This document shows, piece by piece, positions 55,374 through 63,449 of a stretch of DNA of 64,000 nucleotides; positions within the stretch are counted from its first letter, which is position 1, and each line of letters opens with the position of its first letter. A program made the translations under genes and the position numbers. Source of the DNA: Lactobacillus crispatus. GTDB taxonomy: Bacteria; Bacillota; Bacilli; Lactobacillales; Lactobacillaceae. The DNA lies in assembly GCF_018987235.1 (NCBI RefSeq), contig NZ_CP072197.1, positions 2,108,001-2,172,000 on the forward strand, in the 5' to 3' direction. The notes beneath the pieces were generated by a model. The model saw only the letters and a list, made by a program, of their open reading frames with translations, was not told where the DNA came from and did not search any database.

Positions 55374-55605
55374 TTTCTAAGCTTTCCACCTTTGCCACAA
55401 TCTTGTTTGGAGTGTCCCATTCTTCACGGTTAAATTCTGAAACAGGAACATCAATATCAAACTTTTCTTGCAAGTTCAAAAGCATTTGTACACTTGCCAT
55501 TGAGTCCATCAAACCATTGTCAAAGATGTTTTCATCCATTTGGTCTGATAAATCTTCACCAGTTAAGTCATTTAAAATATCTAATACGCCTTGTTTTGTA
55601 TCCAT
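55366..55605 (-). CDS. dltC: D-alanyl carrier protein DltC
   Basis: DltC carries D-alanine as a thioester on phosphopantetheine. The 79-residue acyl-carrier-type protein has the attachment serine in GLMDSMASVQML (near residue 35). It is charged by DltA, and DltB/DltD pass the residue to teichoic acids. Length is normal. Confidence 0.97.
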   Translation of the reverse strand: MDTKQGVLDILNDLTGEDLSDQMDENIFDNGLMDSMASVQMLLNLQEKFDIDVPVSEFNREEWDTPNKIVAKVESLENE

Positions 55606-55641
55606 AATTAATACCTCTCAAAAAACAACTCAATACTTATT

Positions 55642-56880
55642 CTACTTCCAGCCGAACCACAGTTGACTTAGGAACCCTGAGAAAATCAAGAAACTGAAAC
55701 ATACCACATTAAAGGTTAAGAAAATGGCGAACCATTTAGTAAACTTGTTAGATGGAATTTGCTTCTTATGCTTTCTCTTGAATCTAAGCCACATATCGTT
55801 GATACAAATAGCTGAAGCATGGAAGATACCATAAACAATATAATACCACGTTAAGCCATGCCAGAAACCCATGATTAAGAACAACAGGAAGTAAGAAACT
55901 TGTGATAATCTAATTCGATTCTTAAACATTTTCTTCTTCATTGCAAAGAAAGTGAATCGCATGTAGATGTAATCACGGAACCAGAATGATAAGGTAATGT
56001 GCCAACGGTTCCAGAAATCCTTAATGTTCTTAGAAATAAATGGCTTGTTAAAGTTCATTGGTGTATGAATTCCCATAAAGTATGAGATTGATACAGCAAA
56101 CAATGAGTAACCTGCAAAGTCAAAGAACAAGTACATACTGTAGCAATACATGTAAGCTACAAGCCACCATGATAGCTTCAAGCCGCCATTTGCATTACCC
56201 ACGGCTAAAGCAGCGACACTGATTTTTGGTAGCCAATAAGTACCGAAGAACCAACCAATAATAAATTTATATAAAAAGCCTTGGAATAAGTATCTAACAG
56301 CATACTGCATATCTGTAATGTATGCATCACGCGTAGGTACCTTATCATAATCTTTTTTAAATCTACGGTAACGGTCAATAGGACCTGAAGAAATAGTTGG
56401 GAAGAAGAGTAAGAACCTTGCATAAGTAATCGGATCTACCTTCTTAATTGCCCCATCACGCATTTCCATAATAACTTGTACTGTCTTAAAGGTTACGTAT
56501 GAGATCCCCAAGAAACCAATGACAAAGCCAATTGAGTTATCAGGAAAAGCGGTCAAATATTTAACTGCGGCTAATGGAATAATTGCCAAAATCACAGCCA
56601 AACTAAAGATCCAAGTCTTATTTTTACCGTGGTGACGATAATACTGATAAGCAAAGGTTAAGGCAAATTCGTAAACCAACCAGATTAACAGGTTAACCCC
56701 TTGCTCCCAGTGATCACCATCAAAAATCAAGAACAAGAAAACAATTGAAAAAATTGCTTCATATGTCTTGAGTCGATGACCGTAATATAGCCCAATGATA
56801 ATTGGAATTAATGCGATCATCAAATAGATGAAATATTGCGGATTAGAATAAGGCTGTAAGTTAATGAAATTAAAATTCAC
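55642..56880 (-). CDS. dltB: D-alanyl transfer protein DltB (MBOAT family)
   Basis: DltB is the membrane-bound O-acyltransferase that takes D-alanine from DltC across the membrane. The 412-residue protein has about eleven helices, with the conserved FLFFPTISSGPIDRYRRFKK, FNKPFISKNIKDFWNRWHI with the WxxWH-type stretch, and MGFWHGLTWYYIVYGIFHA carrying the catalytic His. It shares one base with the dltA end. Confidence 0.97.
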   Translation of the reverse strand: MNFNFINLQPYSNPQYFIYLMIALIPIIIGLYYGHRLKTYEAIFSIVFLFLIFDGDHWEQGVNLLIWLVYEFALTFAYQYYRHHGKNKTWIFSLAVILAIIPLAAVKYLTAFPDNSIGFVIGFLGISYVTFKTVQVIMEMRDGAIKKVDPITYARFLLFFPTISSGPIDRYRRFKKDYDKVPTRDAYITDMQYAVRYLFQGFLYKFIIGWFFGTYWLPKISVAALAVGNANGGLKLSWWLVAYMYCYSMYLFFDFAGYSLFAVSISYFMGIHTPMNFNKPFISKNIKDFWNRWHITLSFWFRDYIYMRFTFFAMKKKMFKNRIRLSQVSYFLLFLIMGFWHGLTWYYIVYGIFHASAICINDMWLRFKRKHKKQIPSNKFTKWFAIFLTFNVVCFSFLIFSGFLSQLWFGWK

Positions 56881-58394
56881 TACTTATTAACCTCCTTAAT
56901 TACCGCCTTAATATCTACCTTACCGTTTTGTGAAATAGGTATTGCATCTTGGTAGATGTAACGCTGTGGAATCATGTAAGGCATTATATTCTTAGCTAAG
57001 TCTTCACGAATCATCTTAGTTAAAGCAGCGTCAGAATATTGACGACGAACGCCTTCTTTTAATTCGATTTCGGCAACGATCTGCTTAACGGTATGATCCT
57101 TATTGTACTTAGGAGCCGCAACGCCATAACGGACAAGCTTGTTCTTAGTTAAGTAGAAATTGATTTCTTCAAGCTCGATTCTGTAGCCGTTGAACTTGAT
57201 TTGGAAGTCAATTCGACCGCGGTAAAATAGCATATCGCCATCAAAGAAACCAGCATCCCCACTCCGGTAGCTACGATACTCAGCACCATCTTCATGGAAA
57301 AAGGCAGCTTCCGTTTTTTCAGGATTGTTCATATATCCTTTAGAAACACTAGGACCACTAATGATAATTTCACCTTCGCCAGGCTTATCACCCTTAGAAG
57401 TATCAATTGTAATCTTAGTGTCTTCTTTAACCTTACCGATTGGCAAACGGTCATACTTTTTAAGAACTTCATCAGTAATTTCAACTTGAGTAACAGCAAC
57501 TGTTGTTTCAGTTGGACCATAGGTGTTGAAAATATGACTATCTGGGAACTTCTTCTTAAGCATCTCAGCTTCACTGTGTGGCAATTCTTCACCACAGAAC
57601 AAGAAATGACTTAAGTCTGGATGGTGTTCTGCATCAAAAGTCTTGTCCAAGAAGCACATCTGTGCAAATGACGGAGTTGATACCCAAACATTGAACTGCA
57701 TCTTTGGCAAAGTTTGGAATAATTTACCAAAGTTTTGAGTAACATCATGAGGCAAAACTACCAACTTACCAGCAGAAACAAGTGCTGGATAAAGACTCAT
57801 TACTGACAAATCAAATGAGTAAGGTGCTTGTGCCAAGAAACTTGGATGTTCTGGCAAATTAAAGTCTGACAACTCCCAGTTAACGAAACTAAGCAAATTG
57901 TCGTGACTAATTTGTACACCCTTAGGCTTACCAGTGGTACCTGATGTAAAGATAATGTAGTAGTTGTCATCACCTTCAACGAAGTTCTTCTCGTCAACTT
58001 CAAAATTGCCGTCTTCAACTTCGCTAGCCTTAAGAACCTTAACATCAGTTAAATCAACTTCTGGTAACGGATCAATTTCCAAAACTAGTGGTGACTTAGA
58101 AACGTCTTGAATCATCGTTAAACGTTCTGCATTAGAATAGCTAGCAATTGGAATATAAGCGTGACCTGACTTAACACAACCAAGAAAACTAGCAATCATT
58201 TCAAAAGTTTGTCCGCCCCAAATCATAATTGGAGCATGCTCTGGAATATCTAAGCTAGCAATTTTATGTGCCCACGCATTTGAACGCTTTTTAAGGTCAC
58301 CATATGTATTAGTTTCACCGAGATAGTCGTAAACAACACGATCTGGTTCGTTTGCGGCGATCTCATCAATTTTCTTAATAACATCTTGAATCAT
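56880..58394 (-). CDS. dltA: D-alanine--D-alanyl carrier protein ligase DltA
   Basis: DltA activates D-alanine with ATP and loads it onto DltC. The 504-residue adenylating enzyme has the AMP-binding signature YIIFTSGTTGKPKGVQISHD near residue 147, FNTYGPTETTVAV, YRSGDAGF and the C-terminal NGKVDIKA with the catalytic Lys. Length is normal. The start has AGGTAGGTG upstream, 15 bases after dltX. Together with dltB, C, D it adds D-alanine to teichoic acids, lowering negative surface charge. Confidence 0.97.
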   Translation of the reverse strand: MIQDVIKKIDEIAANEPDRVVYDYLGETNTYGDLKKRSNAWAHKIASLDIPEHAPIMIWGGQTFEMIASFLGCVKSGHAYIPIASYSNAERLTMIQDVSKSPLVLEIDPLPEVDLTDVKVLKASEVEDGNFEVDEKNFVEGDDNYYIIFTSGTTGKPKGVQISHDNLLSFVNWELSDFNLPEHPSFLAQAPYSFDLSVMSLYPALVSAGKLVVLPHDVTQNFGKLFQTLPKMQFNVWVSTPSFAQMCFLDKTFDAEHHPDLSHFLFCGEELPHSEAEMLKKKFPDSHIFNTYGPTETTVAVTQVEITDEVLKKYDRLPIGKVKEDTKITIDTSKGDKPGEGEIIISGPSVSKGYMNNPEKTEAAFFHEDGAEYRSYRSGDAGFFDGDMLFYRGRIDFQIKFNGYRIELEEINFYLTKNKLVRYGVAAPKYNKDHTVKQIVAEIELKEGVRRQYSDAALTKMIREDLAKNIMPYMIPQRYIYQDAIPISQNGKVDIKAVIKEVNK

Positions 58395-58409
58395 GTGATA
58401 GCACCTACC

Positions 58410-58562
58410 TTAAAATTCATTATAAATGAAGTGAACAGATGTTAGTCCACTATATTCATATAAATAGATAAGAGCCATCAGGATTCCAAAATAAACAATT
58501 GTTTTCAAAACAAACATACCAATACGTTTGCCTCGAGAATCAACCTTCGTCTTTTTATTCAT
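58410..58562 (-). CDS. dltX: DltX, small membrane protein of the dlt operon
   Basis: A 50-residue protein starting MNKKTKVDSRGKRIGMFVLK has one membrane helix and the C-terminal YLYEYSGLTSVHFIYNEF. DltX proteins are about 47-50 residues, sit just before dltA and have a conserved C-terminal motif of the FIYNEF type. It is short enough to be missed by gene finders. The ribosome site GGGAGAAAA precedes it. Confidence 0.93.
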   Translation of the reverse strand: MNKKTKVDSRGKRIGMFVLKTIVYFGILMALIYLYEYSGLTSVHFIYNEF

Positions 58563-58710
58563 TTTTTCTCCCTTAGGTAATCTTACTTTTGTCTTTGCCC
58601 TATATTACTACAAATAGTGGCAACAAATGCACTAACAGCTTATATTTTAACAAATTTAAACTTTTTCTTAAATCTTCAGTTATTTGTTTCAAATTGCGAA
58701 TGCGTTTTCT

Positions 58711-59007
58711 TTACTGTTGTCTCTTGCAATCCCGATAAGCAAAAAATAATGGAATAAAGATAATAATTGCCACAAAAATTAATGCAAAAATCATCAAACG
58801 CATTACATTTTGTGGTTTAGCCCACATCTCACTTTTCGCGGTTGCCAACAAAAATGCCGCAAATAATGCAATGATAACCACTTCGCCTAAACAAAAGACT
58901 AAATGCGTGCTTTGCCACAAATACAAATACGTTGTTGCTGGAAATAAGCAAAACCAGCCTGAAAAACGTAAAAGAAAAATCTCTCTTTTCCGGTAGTCAA
59001 TCTTCAT
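58711..59007 (-). CDS. Small membrane protein, unknown function
   Basis: This 98-residue protein has three hydrophobic segments (about residues 15-31, 35-54 and 70-90) and a basic tail (AYRDCKRQQ). It is preceded on the same strand by the exported protein gene 25 bases away, so they may be cotranscribed. No family is recognised. The dlt operon begins about 150 bases downstream. Confidence 0.6.
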   Translation of the reverse strand: MKIDYRKREIFLLRFSGWFCLFPATTYLYLWQSTHLVFCLGEVVIIALFAAFLLATAKSEMWAKPQNVMRLMIFALIFVAIIIFIPLFFAYRDCKRQQ

Positions 59008-59032
59008 TTTTCTTTATTTGTTCCTTTCTTGA

Positions 59033-60169
59033 TTAGTTACCAAACAATGCATTTATATTCATCGATAAAATACGGTCCATAACGACGATCTCTGGTCTAG
59101 CATAGATCTTTGACCCAGATTCAAATACACAAAGCAGTTGACCTTTATAAGCAGTAATTTGTTCTAAATACGGTGGCATGGTAATCACCAACTCCGCATT
59201 TTTTTCGTCCAGAGCATTCAAAGCTGAGGTGGGAAAAACATAAAGCTTTGAATCACCACTACCATAAGATTGACTCAAAAAGATCTTATTTTGATAAATA
59301 GCAATCCCCTGAATTTGCTTATCCATTGACGTTTCACCAGTTGGATCGGACCAGCGTAGCGTTCCTGTAACGGATTTAACTTCATTATTAGTAATCGAGC
59401 CGCGATTTTTACCGCTACGTGCAATTGTATAAGCTGCAACCTTGCCGCGACCATACATGTTAAAGAAGCCTACGAACAGTTGACCATCATAATAGGTTAC
59501 AGTTGAGGCTTTTTCAACCGCTGGAATCGCAATTTGATACTTATATTTAATCGGTATTTGGCTACCGGCTTTGTAAGACTTTAATTCCGCCATCGAAAAA
59601 GCAGCTAGCGCCGATGACTTTCCCATTGATCCAGTTACCCAAATATTTTTAGCAACCGGATCATAAGCAATGCCACCTAAGTGCGGCCGCCCTGCTACTT
59701 GAATTGTCTTGAGATATTTACCCGTCTTTTTGTCCAAAACATAGACGACTGAAGCATGTTCGTGTTCCCCATCATAGGCGGTTAACAAAATATACTTACC
59801 AGCTATAGTAATCCCTTGCGGTGTCATCGCAGTAGCTGTATTTACCTTTTTAGTTTTAAAATCATAGCTTTTGGTCGCCAGCAGTCCTGGTAAAACAAAG
59901 TCTTTTCCATCCCACGTGCGTGGTGGAACGTAGTTAGATACCTTATTAATAAAGGAATATTTTTCACGCAATGCCTTTTGATAATTAGAGAAATTATGCC
60001 AAGCAGGACTAGTATTTGTCCCATCTTTAGCAAGTTTTTCCTTTGGCCGTTGCCGAATCATCTCCTGCTTCTGCCACCATTGGTAACCGAAATAGCCTCC
60101 TGTTCCAACTCCTGCTAAAAGAAGAAGCACTAAAAAGAAGCGCAAGGTTCTTTTACCAAACTTCTTCAA
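59033..60169 (-). CDS. Exported beta-propeller-like protein, unknown function
   Basis: This 378-residue protein has an N-terminal membrane segment (FLVLLLLAGVGTGGYFGYQW, residues 12-31) and an extracellular part with repeated beta-strand blocks. Examples are TPQGITIAGKYILLTAYDGE, VYVLDKKTGKYLKTIQVAG, PHLGGIAYDPVAKNIWVTGS and IQGIAIYQNKIFLSQSYGSG, the style of YncE/SMP-30-like propellers. There is no lipobox. A binding or structural role at the cell surface is plausible, but I cannot name a substrate. Confidence 0.7.
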   Translation of the reverse strand: MKKFGKRTLRFFLVLLLLAGVGTGGYFGYQWWQKQEMIRQRPKEKLAKDGTNTSPAWHNFSNYQKALREKYSFINKVSNYVPPRTWDGKDFVLPGLLATKSYDFKTKKVNTATAMTPQGITIAGKYILLTAYDGEHEHASVVYVLDKKTGKYLKTIQVAGRPHLGGIAYDPVAKNIWVTGSMGKSSALAAFSMAELKSYKAGSQIPIKYKYQIAIPAVEKASTVTYYDGQLFVGFFNMYGRGKVAAYTIARSGKNRGSITNNEVKSVTGTLRWSDPTGETSMDKQIQGIAIYQNKIFLSQSYGSGDSKLYVFPTSALNALDEKNAELVITMPPYLEQITAYKGQLLCVFESGSKIYARPEIVVMDRILSMNINALFGN

Positions 60170-60341
60170 AAGATTACTCCTTTCTCATTTTTGTTTTGCT
60201 ATGCACCTAATTATAGCGAAAAATAATTATTTTTTTGCTTTTAGCCCTTTGCTATAAGCAATTTTTACTAAAAAGATAATTTTTTTTGCAAATAAAGCAC
60301 ATTCGTCACACTTTTTTCACAATTTAAGGTTATACTATTAA

Positions 60342-60500
60342 GTGTAGTAAGGAGAAAAGATTTCTTACTACAACTCAACTTTTTTGTTTTTCATTCATAC
60401 TCCTCCAAGTAAATAATGAAAATAAAAAGAATTGACTTACTCCAATTAGTCAATTTCATATCTATCCCTTTCGGCTCACGTGCGTTGCGTGAGCTTTTCT
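60342..60500 (+). ncRNA. Candidate small RNA, unit 1 of a tandem pair
   Basis: TATACT (60331-60336) predicts a start near 60342. The unit has a 5' hairpin GTAGTAAG/CTTACTAC (60344-60371), an unpaired ACTCCTCCA (60399-60407), a second hairpin AATTGACT/AGTCAATT with CTCC in its loop (60430-60455), and a terminator GCTCACG/CGTGAGC (60474-60494) with Ts. No open frame is evident. Unit 2 repeats the order with different bases. Confidence 0.6.
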
Positions 60501-60587
60501 TATGCCTTAACTTCTTCTCAAACAAATCTTTACCTTTTCATAATAAATTGAACACTTTTACTTCACATTTACCCAGTATTATATAAA

Positions 60588-60703
60588 CCGTAGCAAGATG
60601 GTAGAAACTTGCTACAATACTCCCACTTTTTTATTTCATTCATTCTTACTCCTCCAAAGTAGATGAAACTAATAAGGTCCGCAAAAACTTGCGGGCCTTT
60701 TCC
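60588..60703 (+). ncRNA. Candidate small RNA, unit 2 of a tandem pair
   Basis: TATTAT (60577-60582) predicts a start near 60588. The 5' hairpin GTAGCAAG/CTTGCTAC (60590-60615) differs from unit 1 by compensatory changes. Next come ACTCCCAC and the shared CTCCTCC (60649-60655), then terminator GGTCCGCAA/TTGCGGGCC (60676-60697) with Ts. The single-stranded CUCCUCC matches the anti-Shine-Dalgarno core, suggesting base pairing with ribosome sites of target mRNAs. Confidence 0.6.
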
Positions 60704-60752
60704 TTTTTCAGCACTTTTTTCTGTATAATTAAGGTAGAAATGAGGTGCCGCT

Positions 60753-61223
60753 ATGTTTTCACCATCAATCAAACACTTAATAGAAGAAAAATCTGGTTCA
60801 TTTTTAATCCCTGCTAGCCGAATTGCCTTTGTCCAAGCAGACAATCCTCTTTATCATGCCTTTTTGATTTTGACTAAGGTTAAATATTCAAAAATTCCAG
60901 TTTTAGATAAAGAAAAACGAGTCGTTGGCCTGCTTAGTTTGGCAATGATTACGGACAAGATGCTGACGACTAATGAGATCTCCACTGCCCCTTTGGATAA
61001 ATTAAAGGTCGAAGATGTAATGCAAACTAAGTTTGATAAAATAAACTTCATTGAAACTACCCTAGAAACGCAACTGCATCTGTTAATCAATAATGCTTTC
61101 TTGCCCGTTGTTGATGATCGCGGCGTGTTTCAGGGACTACTTACTAGACGCGAATGGATTAAGGCATTTAACTATGTAGTTCACACTTATGACAAACACT
61201 ACGAAACAAAACGAATAAAATAA
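60753..61223 (+). CDS. CBS-domain protein (CbpB/DarB-like)
   Basis: This 156-residue protein has two CBS motifs (residues about 18-75 and 83-140: YSKIPVLDKEKRVVGLLSLA and LPVVDDRGVFQGLLTRREWI) and no other domain. The length and start (MFSPSIKHLIEEKSGSFLIP) fit the small Firmicute CBS proteins such as B. subtilis DarB/YkuL, which bind c-di-AMP and regulate partners such as Rel and pyruvate carboxylase. Ligand and partner here are not shown. A terminator follows. Confidence 0.82.
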   Translation: MFSPSIKHLIEEKSGSFLIPASRIAFVQADNPLYHAFLILTKVKYSKIPVLDKEKRVVGLLSLAMITDKMLTTNEISTAPLDKLKVEDVMQTKFDKINFIETTLETQLHLLINNAFLPVVDDRGVFQGLLTRREWIKAFNYVVHTYDKHYETKRIK

Positions 61224-61225
61224 CC

Positions 61226-61258
61226 TCCAAGCAGCCTTTAAGGCTGCTTTTTTTAACT
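61226..61258 (+). terminator. Terminator after the CBS gene
   Basis: AGCAGCCTT and AAGGCTGCT pair with a minimal loop, followed by seven Ts. Confidence 0.92.
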
Positions 61259-61341
61259 CCAACATTTATTTGTGTCCAGACCAATAAAGAATGTTAGAAT
61301 TAAGCGGTAGACAGATATGTTTGTATTTTTGGGAGGCAATT

Positions 61342-63204
61342 ATGAAAAATTTAAAACGTCAATGGAAGTTTATTGTCGTTTTGATTGCTGGTGCAGTCGG
61401 ATTAATTAGCCAATTTGCATTGCATTCAAAGAGCCTCTTCTCAATCGGAAATCTTCAATTTCCAGTTCATGCCATCATTATTGATATCATTGGTATCTTG
61501 ATGGCAATTTCTTTACTATTGGAAATTTTCCACGATTGGAAGACAGGCCGTTACGGCGTAGACATCCTGGCTGTTATCGCTGTTGTTTCTACCATATTGA
61601 TTGGTGATGTATGGGCTGAATGGATGATTTTGGTAATGATGACCGGTGGTGAAACGCTGGAAGATTACGCAACTGGTCAAGCCAACAAGGAATTACGTGC
61701 CTTGCTTGATAAAACGCCACGTATCGCCAACAAGTTAGTTGACGGGAAGATCACCGAAGTTAAGGTTGATGACCTGCAGGTCGGTGATACTGTTTTGATC
61801 AAGCCAGGTCAACAAGTTCCTGTCGATGGTCAAATCGTTAAGGGCACTTCAAGCTTCGACCAATCTTCATTAACTGGTGAATCAGTTCCTGTGACCAAGA
61901 ACCCTGGCGACGACTTAATGTCCGGTTCAGTGAACGGTGATGTAGCGGTAGAGATGAAGGTAACTAAGGCTGCTAAGGACTCAGAATATCAGTCTATTGT
62001 TGCGTTAGTTAAGTCTTCACAAGCTCAACCTGCTAAGTTCGTTAAGATGGCTGACCGTTACGCCATTCCGTTTACCGTTATATCTTTGATTATTGGTGGT
62101 GTCGCTTGGGCTGTGTCTGGGGATGCAACTCGCTTTGCGGAAGTTATGGTTGTTGCTTCTCCATGTCCACTGTTGATCGCTGCTCCTGTTGCTTTGGTAT
62201 CAGGGATGAGTTCAATGTCAGCTCACCATATTATTGTTAAGTCTGGTCCAACCCTAGAGAAGTTGGCTCGCGCTAAGACCTTTGCTTTTGATAAGACTGG
62301 TACTTTGACTGAAAACCAATTGATCGTTGACCAAGTCGTTACTGATGACAAATCATTTGATCAAAAAGAATTGCAAAGCTTAGCTGCCAGTGTTGAACAA
62401 CAGTCAAGTCACGTTATCGCTAGTTCTCTAGTTAAGGCTACTGACAAGGATTTAATTCATCCCGTAACTAACCTTAAGGAAACTACCGCTCAAGGTGTTG
62501 AAGGTGATGTTGATGGCAAACACGTTAAAGTTGGTAAGTTATCCTTTGTTGCGCCAGGTCATGAAAAATTAAACGTCACTTCAACTGCTGTTTACGTTTC
62601 AGTTGACGGTAAGTTTGCTGGCTACATCACTTTGAAAGATAAGATGCGTCCAGAGAGTCCTAAGACTATTGAACGTCTTCGTCGTCAAGGTGCAGAAGAT
62701 ATCATGATGCTTACCGGTGACCACAAGCAAGTTGCTGAAAAAGTTGCTAAAGAAGCTGGTATTACTGATGTTCGCTCAGAACTTTTGCCATCACAAAAAA
62801 TTCAAGCTATCAAAGATGTACCTAAGGATCTTCGTCCTGTCGTTATGACTGGTGATGGTGTTAACGACGCGCCTAGTTTAACTGCCGCAGATGTTGGTAT
62901 TGCCATGGGGGCTAAAGGTGCTACTGCTGCCAGTGAAAGTGCCGATGCTGTTATCATGGTTAACGATATTTCTAAAGTTAACGATGCAGTCGCTATTTCT
63001 AAACACACAATGAAGGTTGCTAATATCGATGTTTTAACTGCAATTGGTGTCGTTATTATCATTGAATTGATTGCCTTCACTGGTGTTATCCCAGCCTTCT
63101 GGGGCGCTATTTTGCAAGAAGTAGTCGACATGATTACGATCAGCTTAGGTTTACTTGCTAAGACTAAGCCAAGTGATAAGCAATTTGGTTTGGAAGAAAA
63201 ATAA
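61342..63204 (+). CDS. P1B-type heavy-metal-translocating ATPase (SPC motif)
   Basis: The start at 61342 has GGGAGG upstream; an earlier in-frame ATG at 61291 lacks one. The 620-residue protein has no N-terminal HMA domain. It has the A-domain TGES (SSLTGESVPV), the phosphorylation site FDKTGTLTEN, TGDGVNDAPSL, and the transmembrane ASPCPLLIAAP. Zn/Cd pumps have CPC there and Cu pumps CPC or CPH, while Co/Fe-type P1B-4 pumps have SPC, so a Co/Fe or other divalent exporter is likely. The usual Ser-x-His-Pro motif appears as SSHVIAS, which is odd. Confidence 0.92.
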   Translation: MKNLKRQWKFIVVLIAGAVGLISQFALHSKSLFSIGNLQFPVHAIIIDIIGILMAISLLLEIFHDWKTGRYGVDILAVIAVVSTILIGDVWAEWMILVMMTGGETLEDYATGQANKELRALLDKTPRIANKLVDGKITEVKVDDLQVGDTVLIKPGQQVPVDGQIVKGTSSFDQSSLTGESVPVTKNPGDDLMSGSVNGDVAVEMKVTKAAKDSEYQSIVALVKSSQAQPAKFVKMADRYAIPFTVISLIIGGVAWAVSGDATRFAEVMVVASPCPLLIAAPVALVSGMSSMSAHHIIVKSGPTLEKLARAKTFAFDKTGTLTENQLIVDQVVTDDKSFDQKELQSLAASVEQQSSHVIASSLVKATDKDLIHPVTNLKETTAQGVEGDVDGKHVKVGKLSFVAPGHEKLNVTSTAVYVSVDGKFAGYITLKDKMRPESPKTIERLRRQGAEDIMMLTGDHKQVAEKVAKEAGITDVRSELLPSQKIQAIKDVPKDLRPVVMTGDGVNDAPSLTAADVGIAMGAKGATAASESADAVIMVNDISKVNDAVAISKHTMKVANIDVLTAIGVVIIIELIAFTGVIPAFWGAILQEVVDMITISLGLLAKTKPSDKQFGLEEK

Positions 63205-63228
63205 ATTAGATATTAATAAGATGTAAAG

Positions 63229-63264
63229 AAGCTCCAGAATCGATTTGGTTCTGGAGCCTTTTTT
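63229..63264 (+). terminator. Terminator after the P1B ATPase gene
   Basis: GCTCCAGAA (63231-63239) pairs with TTCTGGAGC (63249-63257), followed by CC and six Ts. Confidence 0.93.
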
Positions 63265-63329
63265 CATAAATAATTATGCGTAGCACTGCACTAGTTCAAT
63301 TTGCATCTAAGTTAAAAAACTATTAAAAT

Positions 63330-63426
63330 TATACTCAACTAAATAATTTTTAGTGGTTGGGTTTTTATCACAATAAAAACTTTCAAGATTCGCTTCTTTG
63401 GGTCAGGAAGCACTTGAAAGTTTTTT
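63330..63426 (+). promoter_or_regulatory. Structured leader upstream of the antiporter gene
   Basis: A -10-like TATACT lies at 63330-63335. Downstream, AAAACTTTCAAG (63376-63387) pairs with CTTGAAAGTTTT (63413-63424), enclosing GCTTC/GAAGC, and is followed by a T run that ends just before the ribosome site. It is therefore an intrinsic-terminator shape inside the 5' leader, a possible attenuator or a separate short RNA. Confidence 0.5.
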
Positions 63427-63449
63427 GTTTTTTTACAGAAGGGGAAAAT

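Noticed and set aside
60569..60844. 91-codon minus-strand frame over the small-RNA region
   Set aside because: It overlaps the start of the CBS gene and two terminators, has no ribosome site, and resembles no family.
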